Source: Siphonodentalium dalli (lineage: Eukaryota; Mollusca; Scaphopoda; Gadilida; Siphonodentaliidae). From it: a stretch of 64,000 bases of DNA. Shown piece by piece: positions 46,380 to 58,539 of this stretch. The notes beneath the pieces were generated by a model. The model did not search any database. It had not been told where the DNA came from and saw nothing but the letters and a program-made list of their open reading frames with translations. How positions within the stretch are numbered: position 1 is the first letter of the stretch; every line of letters begins with the position of its first letter. The position numbers were made by a program, and so were the translations under genes. The DNA lies in contig CP136065.1 of assembly GCA_032622095.1 (NCBI GenBank), forward strand, positions 244,899,474 through 244,963,473, written 5' to 3'.

Positions 46380-47630
46380 TTTAAGAAATACTGACGTCAG
46401 AGTTATCCAGAATCACGTTATAGTGCCATTTGGAATATGCATGTGATTTGTATTCATGTTTGCAATATTTACTGAAAATGTGTTTTGTTTTGTTTTTGGT
46501 CTCAACAAACTTCAGATTATATCACTGAAAAAAAAATAAACAGTTTTAAGAACGCCCATTTTTGGGTCTTCATATGCTTTAAATAGACATCGCCCCATTC
46601 AGCTGCTCTAACAATTAGTTCGATAAAACGTGGCCATGTATTAACATGATTAATAATTTCATATATTATATTATAACTATTATTGTTCGATTTCGTTGGT
46701 TTATTTTCAATGAGCCAGTCATTGCATCGGAATGCATCCAAATCCTTTATCGCGATGTAGAGGTGAATGTAGCTGTGGTTTCGATCCCCCACCCATTCTT
46801 CAGTCACGTTTGGACTAGAATGTCCATCAGTTGGAACCTTTATACAATAGGGGGTTTAGGTATAAAATTTCCAAAACTCGAAAGCTTGAAAAATGCAAAC
46901 CATTGTGGTGTGGTGCTAAGAGAATTTTTCTAAGACTGAAATTTTGGTTTAGTTCACCCCCCCCCCCCCCCCCCCGCTTTGACACCCATACGCTCTGCCC
47001 CAACCGTTCTGAGATTCATAGCTCCGTTGTAAGAGCTGAGCATGGCATGCCCGCCAGAATAATTAAGGAGTGTTAAAGGCTAAATGAGTTATAACCGAGC
47101 CAAACCAAATCCAATAAAACCTCCAAAACATCACGCGTAGACTTGGCAGGTCACTTCTATAACGCGATCGTCAGTGGATAAATATATCAATAAGCAAAAG
47201 ATTAAAGACGAAACATATCACGAAGAGGCGCAGACAGACATCGACGCTATACATGACTTACACGATGACGTCATCTGCAGACAACTTCGTGAAAACATTG
47301 GTTTTGGATGTCACACCCCGCCTCCAATCAAACGTCCGATTATCATTCACATTCCATCGTGTGTTTCTTCATTCTGTATTCCATATCACCACATGCATCT
47401 TTTGTCTTCTTTCAAATAAACAATCAATTAAAAACGGCGAGATGTATAAAACTCGTGTATTTTACATATGTGTATTCATGGGATATACATGCAAAAATTA
47501 ATTCGTTATTCTGTATCGAAAAGCCATCCCAGTACGTTTCACAATGCAACTATCGTATTAAAGACCTAAATTAAAGATATTTTTCATGACTGGTTAACCA
47601 ACTAAACGCGGAGTTCAACACGAGGCGGTT
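46380..47630. other. No recognisable feature
   Basis: Poly-C tract at 46957-46976. A TGACGTCA sits in 'gatgacgtcatc' near 47264. Overlapping frames of 81-96 codons show no motifs. Confidence 0.5.
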
Positions 47631-47637
47631 ATCGGGA

Positions 47638-47735
47638 AGCCCCTGTGGTTCAGTCGTTAAGTTGTATAGCAAATCCGGCTATCCAGTAAACCGACACCCA
47701 GATTAGAGGAAATCAAATTATCTTCAAGGCAGTCC
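47638..47735 (+). mobile_element. Possible SINE head fragment
   Basis: 'gaagcccctgtggttcagtc' resembles the first bases and box A of the SINE at 26417. No convincing box B or tail follows, so this is a weak call. Confidence 0.3.
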
Positions 47736-48774
47736 ATCGATTTATGACCGCGACAAAACGATTCGAAGTCGGATAGATCAAAGTAATTTAGGACATCCAC
47801 CTCATGTACATTTAAATTTGCCACCGACACAAATAACGCCTCCCACCCATATATATACAATTATTGTAAACCGGGAGAGGGGCTAAGAAAGTTTGTGTAA
47901 CTTGTCCCCAATCCCTTTTGTATAATTACAAGTAAAATTTGTGTAAACGCAAATTCTGAATGGCCGATAGCTGCTAATGTTATACTAGTAGTTTTTTATT
48001 CACCAATCATCGATCACTGATTGAAAGACATATTTTGAATGGAGAACGCCGTAAAATACGTCACTATTGCCAGGAGTCGCGTAATCCAGTCAAACGTAAC
48101 TTTGTTTTCCATAGATACACTTAACAGGACGATGTTCAGGTGCAGTTACGAGTAACCACAGGGAACATATACCCAGATCAATCTCTTTGATAAGCCGACG
48201 AATATCCTAACGGATGTACGTTGCTAAATTTCTGTATTAAAATTAGTTTCTGTATGTAAGGGATTCCCTCCATTTCATTGGAGAGTGGCACAGACTACCC
48301 GCGAATTCATTGGTTTATGGCACAACTTCACATATCGGAGGTCAATGACGTGTTGGCAATTTTCCCACACATTGTCAAACTCAACTATATTGTTGGAAAA
48401 CTGAATCCAGGGGATATCTCCGTAATTCATTTTACTCATCGCAATATAGGAGACATCATCTTCGAGTTTTGATCAGTCAACGATATTCGTGACTGATTAT
48501 TCTTTCGCATCTTGTTGTATTTATAACTATTTCTATATACCACGATTCTCACAAACATATACTACGCCAGGAGTGCACTCCATCTTTGGAAACAGTTTAA
48601 TGCGTCATGTTGGGAATGCCGCGTCATCGTAAAAATTAAATATAGTGGACACATCTAGAGACGCACATACATTAGGATATTCGTCGGCTTTTCAAAGAGA
48701 CTGTACCAAGTTGTGAGATCACACCAAAAAGGATATCTCACTTCAAAGCATGCAATGTGGATAAAAAAAATTCT
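47736..48774. other. No recognisable feature
   Basis: No gene or repeat is recognised before the minisatellite. Confidence 0.45.
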
Positions 48775-50420
48775 CCCTTGGAGCCGCCCTCTCCCTGGGA
48801 CCATATCTCTCCCTGTTTCCAAATGGGACCACCCCTCTCGTTTCCGCATGGGACCATCCCTCTCCCTTGTTTCCGTCTGGGACCATCCATCTACCTGGTT
48901 CTACCTGAACTATTTCTCTGCCTGGTTCCATCTGGGACCACATCTCTCCCTGGTTCCACCTGGAACTATTTCTCTGCCTGGTTCCACCTTGGACCACATC
49001 TCTCCCTGGTTACGCATTGAATCACCCCTCTCCCTGGTTCTACCTGGGACCACATATCTCACTGGTTACGCATGGGACCACATCTCCCTGGTTACGCGTG
49101 GGACCATCCCTCTCTCTGTTTACGCATGGGACCACATCTCTCCCTGGTTACGCATGTGACCACATATCTCACTGGTTCCGCATGGGACCATCCCTCTCTC
49201 TGGTTCCGCATGGGACAATCCCTCTCCCTGGTTACGCATAGGACCACATCTCTCCCTGGTTCCACCTGGGACCACATCTCTCCCTGGTTACGCATGGTAC
49301 CATCCCTCTCTCTCTGGTTACGCATGTGACCACATCTCTCCCTGGTTACGCATGGGACCATCCCTCTCACTGGTTACGCATGGGACCACATCTCTCCCTG
49401 GTTCCACCTGGGACCACATCTCTCCCTGGTTACGCATGGGACCATCCCTCTCTCTCTGGTTACGCATGGGACCACATATCTCCCTGGTTACGCATGGGAC
49501 CATCCCTCTCACTGGTTCCGCGTGGGACCACACCTCTCCCTGTTGACGCATGGGACCATCCCTCTCTCTCTGGTTACGCATGGTACCACATCTCTCCCTG
49601 GTTACGCATGGGACCATCCCTCTCTCTCTGGTTACGCATGGGACCACATCTCTCCCTGGTTATGCATGGGACAATCCCTCTCACTGGTTCCGCATGGGAC
49701 CACACCTCTCCCTGGTTCTGCATGGGACCACCCTCTCACTGGGACCACATCTCTCCCTGGTTCCGCCTGGGACCATCCCTCTCACTGGTTGCGAATGGGA
49801 CCACCCCTCTCCCTGGTTCCGCGTGGACCACCCTCTCCCTTGTTTCCGCCCGGGACCATCCCTCTCCCTGGTTCCGCGTGGGACCACCCTCTCACTGGGA
49901 CCACATATCTCCCTGGTTCCGCCTGGGACCATCCCTCTCACTGGTTGCGAATGGGACCACCCCTCTCCCTGGTTCCGCATGGACCACCCTCTCCCTTGTT
50001 TCCGCCCGGGACCATCCCTCTCACTTGGTCCGCATGCTGGGACCATCCCTCTCCCTGGGACCACATCTCTCCCTGGTTACGCATGGGACCACCCTCTCCC
50101 TGTGACCACTTCTCTCCCTGGTTCCGCGCAAGGGACCATCCCTCTCCCTGGGACCACATCTCTCCCTGGTTACGCATGGGACCACCCTCTCCCTGTGACC
50201 ACTTCTCTCCCTGGTTCCGCGCAAGGGACCATCCCTCTCCCTGGGACCAGATATATCCCTGGTTACGCATGGGACCACCCATCTCCCTGTGACCACATCT
50301 CTCCCTGGTTACGCATGGGACCACCCCTCTCCCTGTGACCACATCTCTCCCTGGTTACGCATGGGACCATCCCTCTCCATGGTTACGTATGGGACCATCC
50401 CTCTCCCTGGTCACACGTGA
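48775..50420. repeat. ~30-bp minisatellite with higher-order blocks
   Basis: Roughly 55 copies of a unit with 'ctccctggttacgcatggga' and 'ccacatctc'. From 49730 onward larger blocks repeat (about 170 bp near 49735-50000, about 108 bp near 50090-50230). All three plus frames and the minus frames are open for up to 262 codons. The open frames come from the unit and are not genes. Confidence 0.95.
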
Positions 50421-50790
50421 TCTTTCGTGGATCGTGGTCGATAAACCCGCTAGAATATCGATATGTTGTCCCAAGTGAGATCTTTTATTGTGAGAACAAT
50501 TAAAACGCATTGTGGGCGAGTGGGGGGATCGATGGTGCGTTAAGCTAATTATTCCTCAGATAAACCGGCAGATTAGATGATAATTGGAGCATATACTTCA
50601 TAGTAGGTCACCCGCATCAACCATAAACTATATGTTCGCTATTAAGAGATGAAATTGTGCTGCAGCTCAATTAAATATCGAGCAATTAAAGGTGCATATG
50701 ACATTCAATTCAACGTATTTGTTGTGTCCACAAAAAAAAACACGGTACATTGTTAAACTCAGTTATTATACTAAACCCTCTCATATCGCA
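50421..50790. other. No recognisable feature
   Basis: Unique-looking sequence between the minisatellite and the hairpin MITE. Confidence 0.45.
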
Positions 50791-50794
50791 CATA

Positions 50795-51011
50795 TACAGT
50801 AATGCCCTAATTAATCGACTCCATAACCACAGCAGAATTATGGGTAATTTTTCAGGATTTAGTTGGAAATATGGCTTGTTGTGATTCATCGGAAAGCTCT
50901 CAGTGAGAGATTTCCGATGAATGACAACAAGCCATATTTCCAACTAAATCCTGAAAAAATACCCCTAATTCTGCTGTGAGCATGGTGTCAATTAATTATG
51001 GCATTACTGTA
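50795..51011. mobile_element. 217-bp hairpin MITE, same family as 29.6 kb
   Basis: Starts TACAGTAATGCCCTAATTAA and ends with its near reverse complement. The arms contain 'ccacagcagaattatgggta' and a longer inner stem than the 29.6-kb copies, with a loop of a few bases around 50903. Termini in TA suggest a Tc1/mariner-type element (inferred). Confidence 0.85.
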
Positions 51012-51030
51012 CATTGAGAACAGTGTTGTT

Positions 51031-52180
51031 AGAGTGGCACCGTGTTCACATTATGAATGTTATCAGCCTGGTCGCCCGTTAGAGTGGCACCGTGTTCACA
51101 TTATGAATGTTATCAGCCTGGTCGCCCGTTAGAGTGGCACCGTGTTCACATTATGAATGTTATCAGCCTGGTCGCCCGTTAGAGTGGCACCGTGTTCACA
51201 TTATGAATGTTATCAGCCTGGTCGCCCGTTAGAGTGGCACCGTGTTCACGTTATGAATGTTATCAGCCTGGTCGCCCGTTAGATTGGCACCGTGTTCACG
51301 TTATGAATGTTATCAGCCTGGTCGCCCGTTAGAGTGGCACCGTGTTCACGTTATGAATGTTATCAGCCTGGTCGTCCGTTAGAGTGGCACCGTGTTCACG
51401 TTATGAATGTTATCAGCCTGGTCGCCCGTTAGAGTGGCACCGTGTTCACATTATGAATGTTATCAGCCTGGTCGTCCGTTAGAGTGGCACCGTGTTCACA
51501 TTATGAATGTTATCAGCCTGGTCGCCCGTTAGAGTGGCACCGTGTTCACATTATGAATGTTATCAGCCTGGTCGCCCGTTAGAGTGGCACCGTGTTCACA
51601 TTATGAATGTTATCAGCCTGGTCGCCCGTTAGAGTGGCACCGTGTTCACATTATGAATGTTATCAGTCTGGTCGCCCGTTAGAGTGGCACCGTGTTCACA
51701 TTATGAATGTTATCAGCCTGGTCGCCCGTTAGAGTGGCACCGTGTTCACATTATGAATGTTATCAGCCTGGTCGCCCGTTAGAGTGGCACCGTGTTCACA
51801 TTATGAATGGTATCAGTCTGGTCGCCCGTTAGAGTGGCACCGTGTTCACATTATGAATGTTATCAGCCTGGTCGCCCGTTAGAGTGGCACCGTGTTCACA
51901 TTATGAATGTTATCAGCCTGGTCGCCCGTTAGAGTGGCACCGTGTTCACATTATGAATGTTATCAGCCTGGTCGCCCGTTAGAGTGGCACCGTGTTCACA
52001 TTATGAATGTTATCAGTCTGGTCGCCCGTTAGAGTGGCACCGTGTTCACATTATGAATGTTATCAGCCTGGTCGTCCGTTAGAGTGGCACCGTGTTCACA
52101 TTATGAATGTTATCAACCTGGTCGCCCGTTAGAGTGGCACCGTGTTCACATTATGAATGTTATCAGCCTGGTCGCCCGTT
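51031..52180. repeat. 50-bp satellite, 23 copies
   Basis: An exact 50-bp period starting with 'agagtggcaccgtgttcaca' and continuing 'ttatgaatgttatcagcctg' 'gtcgcccgtt'. Twenty-three units show only scattered substitutions (for example 'ttcacg' in units 5-8). It begins 20 bp after the hairpin MITE. There are no spacers of differing sequence. Confidence 0.97.
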
Positions 52181-52735
52181 AACATTTTGGTTTCCAACTG
52201 ATAACTCCATGCAGTTGACATTTAATCGGAAACAATGTTCGTTTCTCAACCAAAACAACAGGTTGAGTTCGAATATTGGTTCGGTCCAATGATTTTGCAT
52301 GACGCCCGCTTCGACTTTGGTTTCGGACAGATAACTCCGTGCGGTTTGGTTTTCTCGAACGAAATAAAAGTTTGGCACGTGCAGATCTCATCCAAACATA
52401 CATGCAGGTCACGTGCGGCTCTCATCCAAACATACATGCAGGTCATGTTCCAATGATTTTTGCTTGACTTACGACCGTTTTTCGACTTTCGGATGTGAGA
52501 TAAATTGTCATAATTTTGTTGAATCTTTAGCATTTTCATAGATGTTGCAATGGATAAATGCTTCAGAACAAAACTGAACATGGCTATTAAGACGCATGAT
52601 TTTAGTTTAAACATATTAATAACATTATATTGTTGTTTCCGTTTGCAGTGACCAAAACATCAAAAGTGCAGAGTTTATTGAACTCTGAATCCGAAATTAC
52701 CTTTAATCACCTATTACTCCGTTCGGTCCACATAC
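52181..52735. repeat. Dispersed repeat debris with 34-bp duplication
   Basis: 'gatttt(g)gcatgac' and 'ataactcc(a/g)tgc' words recur. 'ctcatccaaacatacatgca' plus 'ggtca' occurs twice (near 52388 and 52422). The overlapping opposite frames of up to 122 codons are not recognisable. Confidence 0.5.
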
Positions 52736-52741
52736 ACAGAT

Positions 52742-52905
52742 AATATGCCATGACTATTTACTCTATCTTACGCCCGTAGATATCATACTCCACTATGCAG
52801 TACATGGAAGTTTATAACATTGAAAAAAAACGGTGCAGGTGATATGTTTCTAAGTTAATATCTGTTAAAAACATATTATGGACTTGTTCGGGTGCATGAA
52901 ATCGA
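52742..52905. mobile_element. Left part of an interrupted 525-bp TIR element
   Basis: 'ttactctatcttacgcccgt' and 'gtgcaggtgatatgt' match the left third of the 45855-46379 element. The right part resumes at ~54376. Confidence 0.6.
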
Positions 52906-52995
52906 TAAGGTAGAATTCTACTAATTAACATCGCAGAAAATCTCAATCAAATCGACCATTCCACTCCATAGAAAACATCGCCTGAACAACGCGCA

Positions 52996-53209
52996 ATTGT
53001 AAATATTTACATCTCGATTCGGGACGCAACAAACGGCGATAAACCAACGCAAATAATTTCGCCATCGATAGTTATTGAATTTAATTGATATATAACAATG
53101 ACGGCGTGTGTTGTAAATTTGGATTTATATTCGTAAAAATAACTACTTTGAGCAAGATTATTTAACATTTCTATTTGATCACTCAACCGGAGTGTTTCAC
53201 ATCACTTTA
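52996..53209 (+). repeat. Dispersed repeat, copy 2 (partner at 27.0 kb)
   Basis: Matches the reverse complement of 27001-27230, from 'tgtaaatatttacatctcga' to 'gtttcacatcacttta', and abuts the TTAA at which the MITE pair is inserted. Confidence 0.7.
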
Positions 53210-53210
53210 A

Positions 53211-54361
53211 AGGGGTACTGTACGCCAAATGTTGTTGTTGGTTTCTATAGTCTCCGAGTCGGAGAATAAGGTAACAATTTTTCCATTATTTGAAAGTCTG
53301 TTGAGTACGAAGTCATGTTACGGATGACAAATTTAACGGAATGCAAAAATACAAATTGTCGTTGTCGAGTTATTTTTGTAAAGTTTTCAACCAAATGAAT
53401 CAAATAAAAGTTATATTATATGCATACTAGTCCCATATAATCATTTAAGTTATTGTATCGTCGCTAGTCAGTGAGTGGCTTGGGTGTTCTCCCCGTATCA
53501 TCATAATATTTTAAGCGATAGTGTGTGCGATCGGTTTAACAATCCAGTATCCCTCAATTACTGTTTTCGATTACTGTAATTCGTAATTTAATTGACGCCA
53601 TTTTATGGCTCCAGTCATAAATTCAATTCATATCAAATTATTAACTTTTAAATTATTAAATTTTAAGATAGCCTATTAACCTGAGCGTTTACAGAATACA
53701 TCTTCGACTCAAATTACTTATGTTTCTATATATTATCGATATTAGATCGTTGTTGTCACCGGAAATTTAATGAAAATGGCGTACAGTATCCCTTTTATAA
53801 TATAATTCACTGTCGGTGAATTTAAAGGGGACTGTATGCCAATTTCAATAAATTCCCGGTAATAACAATGATATCGAAGATGTATTCTGTAAACGTTCAG
53901 GTTAACATGTTATTTTAAAATCAAAGTTAATAATTTGTTATATATTCAATTGATGGCTCGAGCCTTAATTAAATTACGAATTTCCGTGTACAAGACGTAA
54001 TAAAATTAATTGACGGAAAGTGGATTGGGCTACGCGTGGCACACATGATCGTGTAAACAAATATGTTGATACGGGGCGTAAACTCAACCCACTCACTGAC
54101 TAGTGACTATACAATAACTTAAATGAGTATATATATGGGACTAGTGTGCATATAATCTAACATTAATTTGATACATTTGTTTGAAAACTGTAAACAAAAT
54201 TACTCTATATATGGGGATAGTTCTATTTTCGGATTCCGGCTAATCTTCCATCCGTAACATAATTACTTCGTACTCAACATACTGTCAAATAATGGAAATC
54301 TGGTTACCTTATGAAGCAGAGACTAAAGAAACCAACAACAACATTTGAGAACCGTATCCCT
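53211..54361. mobile_element. Head-to-head pair of TTAA-type MITEs
   Basis: The outer ends 'aggggtactgtacgcc' and 'aaccgtatccct' are inverted and flanked by TTAA (53207-53210 and 54362-54365). The region consists of two inverted arms, about 53211-53792 and 53826-54361. Each arm has its own 'ggcgtacagtatccc'-type inner end. The arms pair over most of their length ('caaatgttgttgttggtttc', 'cagtgagtgg', 'cgaagatgtattctgt'). The TTAAAGG-like start points to the Kolobok/T2 type (inferred). Confidence 0.75.
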
Positions 54362-54371
54362 TTAATTGAAC

Positions 54372-54662
54372 GATTGAAGTGACTTTGTGAGCGATTTTGC
54401 TTTGCATCATTTAATTTCATGGAATTTCTCCAGGGTAATTAATTCAATGTTTATTGCAATATCGGCTCACAAAAGTCACAAAAATGCATGCAACCACGAG
54501 CTGGGACCACTCCCTACTGTGAAGTAAATTATTGAGGAACAAGTATTAACTAAGAAATATATTTCCTGCCTTGTTTGTTGAATGTTACAAATTTTCTGTC
54601 AGGTGTTGTTCTGATATGATCTCTATACGAGAGAGCTATAAAAGAGAACCATGGCATGATCC
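54372..54662. mobile_element. Right part of an interrupted 525-bp TIR element
   Basis: 'gaagtgactttgtgagcgat', 'aattaattcaatgtttattg' and 'gaggaacaagtattaac' match the 46060-46240 region. The end 'accatggcatgatcc' matches the right terminus of the intact copy. Confidence 0.65.
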
Positions 54663-54812
54663 ATAGGTCCATACATAGTTGTGGGTTCACCCTTATTGCA
54701 CTAGTTCGCACATAATTTATAGAGACAGTGCTGCATAGCGACATCATGACATACTGTGAGCATATGATGCACATCGGCAGCACACTCAATGACATGTATA
54801 TATTCTCACAGA

Positions 54813-54897
54813 CCCCTGGGGAAAATTACTAAAATACCAATAAAGACTATTACACTGGTATAGTCTATATTGGTATTTTAGTCATTTTCCCCAGGGG
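54813..54897. repeat. 38-bp-stem hairpin
   Basis: 'cccctggggaaaattactaa' at 54813 begins a 38-bp arm that pairs with 54860-54897. There are two mismatches and a 9-nt loop (tacactggt). No second copy is seen in the window. Confidence 0.85.
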
Positions 54898-54989
54898 CCT
54901 ATGTTTATTCTCACGTAATATGCACATAAGTTAGAAAAAACGTTTGTATTTTTAACCCATAAAGAAAATAATCTCTCAATCTTTCTCAA

Positions 54990-54998
54990 TATCACACT

Positions 54999-55039
<41 letters not shown>

Positions 55040-55216
55040 ACTCCCTTCTCCCACTCTTCTCTCTTTCACCCTCTATCTCACCCTCTCTTTTCTCTCTTTC
55101 TCTCTCACTCTCTCTTTCATTCTCTCTCACCCTCTCTCCATTCTCTCTCTCTGTTCTCTCACTCTCCTTTCTCTCTTCCTCTCTCATACTCTCTCAATTT
55201 CTCTCTTCTCTCTCAT

Positions 55217-55249
<33 letters not shown>

Positions 55250-55638
55250 ACTCTCTTCTCTCTCACTCTCTTCTCTCAATCTCTCTCACCCTCTCTGTTC
55301 TCTCGTTTTCTCTCTCACTCTCTCTCATTCTCTATCAATCTCTCTCTTCTCTATCATTATCTTCTCTCACTCTCTTCTCTCCAAATCTCTTTCTGTGTGT
55401 CTCTCTCTCTTCTCTCTCTCTCTCTCTCCCTTCTCTCTCTCTATCTCCCTTCTCTCCGTTCTCTCTCCCTCTCTTCTCTCTCCCTTATCTCTCTCAATCT
55501 CTCTCTCTTCTCTCTCTCCTCTCTCTCTCCCTTCTCTCACTCTCTCTTCTCTCACGCTCTTTTTTCTCTCAATCTCTCTCACCCTCTGTCTCACCATATC
55601 TGCTCTCTCTTTCTCTCTCTCATTCTCTCTCAATCTCT

Positions 55639-55678
<40 letters not shown>

Positions 55679-55760
55679 TCTTCTCTCCAAATATCTTTGT
55701 CTCTCTCTCTCTTCTCTCTCTCACTCTCTATCTCTCTCTCTCGCACATTATCTCTCTATT
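54990..55760. repeat. (CT)-rich microsatellite
   Basis: About 770 bp of CT dinucleotides with interspersed TTCTCT and CACTCT variants. The 107-151-codon Leu/Ser-rich or Arg/Glu-rich frames here are low-complexity artefacts. Confidence 0.97.
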
Positions 55761-58100
55761 TAAAGCTTGAGAGTCACTTTAATATGCACATCACTAAGGA
55801 TGGATATTGGAGTTTGTGCAAAAAGTGGGGTAGTGTGGAAAACGTGTGTTGAAAAGTTGAAAAAGGCATGGCTCGGATAGTGTACTCATACGTGGTAGAA
55901 GATGTCAGAAGGGTTGGTCTTCACGACCTTGTTATTTCGTGCAATTATATTGTAGCAAATTTAATGGGCGTGGCCAAACACTGATGCCTGTGGAAAACAT
56001 TTAGTTTCTTCTAACCTGTGTGCCGGCTGGTAGCTAGCATTCAGTGCACCGATATCGATGACATAATAGTGGCTATAGACGCGCCTCTATACTCACAGCA
56101 GAATATACTGTGAACATATGCTGCATATCGCCAACACATTCATGTACTCCGGCTGGTAGTGCATGGCCTTGGGTGCGTTAATATCGATGACTCACAAAGT
56201 ACACATATCGTAATAACGACCAACTCCAACACGCGCGATGTACATACGTTAATGAAATCACTCAGTATCAAACCAAAAGTTCGTATAGGTCAATACTGAC
56301 TCAATAGCATAGAGACACGGTCCGTATCGTACGGCTGTGTTGCTCATGCTGTGATCCGACGGACGCCATCCCGGGAAATGTATAAATAGGGAGATTCGGT
56401 CGATTTTAAGCTCGATGGTTATGGAGAGAATAAACGACCGATAAAGTATAGGGCGTTATTAGAATCCCCGATGTGGAGGACGTCCCGCATATAGCAGTAA
56501 TACAACAGCAGTCGAAATCCGGTTGTTTCGTATAAGTCGAGACTTGCATTTACGATTCGCATAATATGTGTGTTAGTAGAAAGGTGCATTCACAGCCGTT
56601 AGCACGAAGTAAATAAACCGGGCGTTACTTTTGCTTACATTTAAAGTGGTCGATTCTTCCGCTTCATGCATGTGGACACAATACCCTTTATATCTCTGAG
56701 TCGCTTTTACACCGGGTGGTGAGATCGACCCTACACAGCAACGCGGACTATAGAAGGTTGTTTACGTTGGTGACGCTGTTCAGCGAATAGGATTATCAGC
56801 ATTTTTTTTCTCCTGATCAAGTCTTGGCACGATATTAGATATACGGCTGTTAAAACTGCGTGTTAGCTTCTCTAAGGATTAAGCTGTTGTTTAACTTGTC
56901 AACATAATGTAAGTATATATTAATGCAAGGGACACATGTTTTAATTAACGGTTAATCGGATTATATCAGTATCATATCCGAAAGTTTCTGGATGCAATAT
57001 CGATTCATTATGTATCTCAAAGCTGATATAGTTATTTTGTTTTATTTTTATTTTTGTTTGTAAACATCTTTTATTGACAAACAAAGCGGATGATTTGAGA
57101 CACAAGTTTTACAACTTACCAATGGTCTCTCTCCCATCATAATATAATGTTTTCACACAATATGAACATAAAATACAGGTTACACACAAACATGATATAT
57201 ATACTTCATATGTATAACATCGTTACACTTCCCAATGTGGGATAATCTTGAGCCAACCTGAATGGTAAGGATGGTTATTTCAATTATTGGCGGGGGTGTG
57301 ATTCATCTCAGTGGGTTGGTGGTTCATGTGCATTGTCGTTTCATATAGTCACAAACGGGTTGAATTGATGTTGTGAAAACACATGTACAACATGAAGTTA
57401 CTCTCATTTTGCAGCAGAGGTTCTGGATATAATCATATACGTATATATAGTTAATGTTCGAATCGCGATATAGATATATAGGTAATACATTACTAAGTTG
57501 TCAAAACTGTATATTAGCCAGCAATCTGTTTGATGTTGAGACAATTAAGGTTTTCATTATGCCAGAGAGGAGTGCACTCTAACCATGAGCCAATGCTTGA
57601 TCTTACAATATCTATAGTTGCGAACGTTTGTTTGTTTGTCTGATATATATATTAACAAAAGACCACCAGAGTGCATGCTCCAAAAGATTCTAACAGGAGT
57701 ATATATTTTACGAGGAAGATAATGCACGGTCCAGGTAAATCATTTATAAAGTGACGCTGTCGGTGCCAGGAGCAGAAAAATGGTGAGGGGTAACAAAATC
57801 GATGGAATTGTTTTGTGTTGCCGAGTACCGCCAAATTTGTAAATAATCATCTCCATGATATGCGGACTCAAATGGTGGGACATATACTGCCAAAATGTTA
57901 CCGTTTGAGTCAGGGGGATTTTTTTTTTTTTTGGTTGAATTTTGTTGGGTATGCTTAAGCATGCTATAGCGAATTTAAAAACAAACTGGATAAAACCTTA
58001 GGGGCATGTTATAACTCAAACTATCACCAAGTATTCATAGTAATAATTTTGATGCCCATGAAAAACGTAAGATTCCCTAGCACTAAACCTACAAAATAAG
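55761..58100. other. No gene recognised
   Basis: A TATAAATA at ~56381 and a GTAAGT at ~56909 could be read as promoter and splice donor, but no coding exon joins them. Frames of 60-72 codons near 57.7-57.9 kb have no recognisable domain. Confidence 0.5.
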
Positions 58101-58102
58101 TC

Positions 58103-58310
58103 TGGCACTGAAAGAGTTAAAGAATATAAGAAGAAATTATTAAAATTGTAAAGAATAATAACAAATGATGAAAAATTGTTAGGCCAATGCATTCTCTTAT
58201 ATATGCGAGGCGACCTATGGTCGACTCGCATATATAAGAGAATGCATTGGCACAGGGTATATGGGTTGATACAAAAATCGGACTTGGCACTGAAAGGGTT
58301 AAAGAATCTC
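58103..58310. repeat. Palindrome copy with direct-repeat flanks
   Basis: The 69-bp palindrome (58183-58251) matches the copies at 2.0-2.6 kb, here with a core identical to the copy at 2514. 'ggcactgaaag(a/g)gttaaagaat' flanks it on both sides (58103 and 58286). Confidence 0.85.
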
Positions 58311-58539
58311 AAGTTGCATGGTGCCGCTCGAGTCAGGGATGGGGACGGGTCACCAATAATTATTGATAAAAGGTATTTTTGCCGACGATATTCGTAAATG
58401 TATATATAATCATCTCGGTGATTCGAATCTGATTGAGTACCTTTAACTGTCAACCGTGATTTTCCGAAACCTCTCAACTACATAGGTTCAGTTGGAGTTC
58501 TACCGCACTCGTTTATTAATTACATGTTAAGTCTGATTG

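Noticed and set aside
49326-50338. Three overlapping 256-262-codon frames
   Set aside because: All three plus frames are open over the same ~30-bp minisatellite; the openness is compositional.
51031-52180. CRISPR-like regular repeat
   Set aside because: The 50-bp units are contiguous with no variable spacers, and the DNA is eukaryotic in character. It is a satellite.
55367-55852. 107-151-codon Ser/Leu-rich and Arg/Glu-rich frames
   Set aside because: Low-complexity translation of a CT microsatellite.
56381-56914. TATAAATA and a downstream GTAAGT as promoter and first exon
   Set aside because: No coding sequence or acceptor site could be joined to them. Both motifs are expected by chance in AT-rich DNA.
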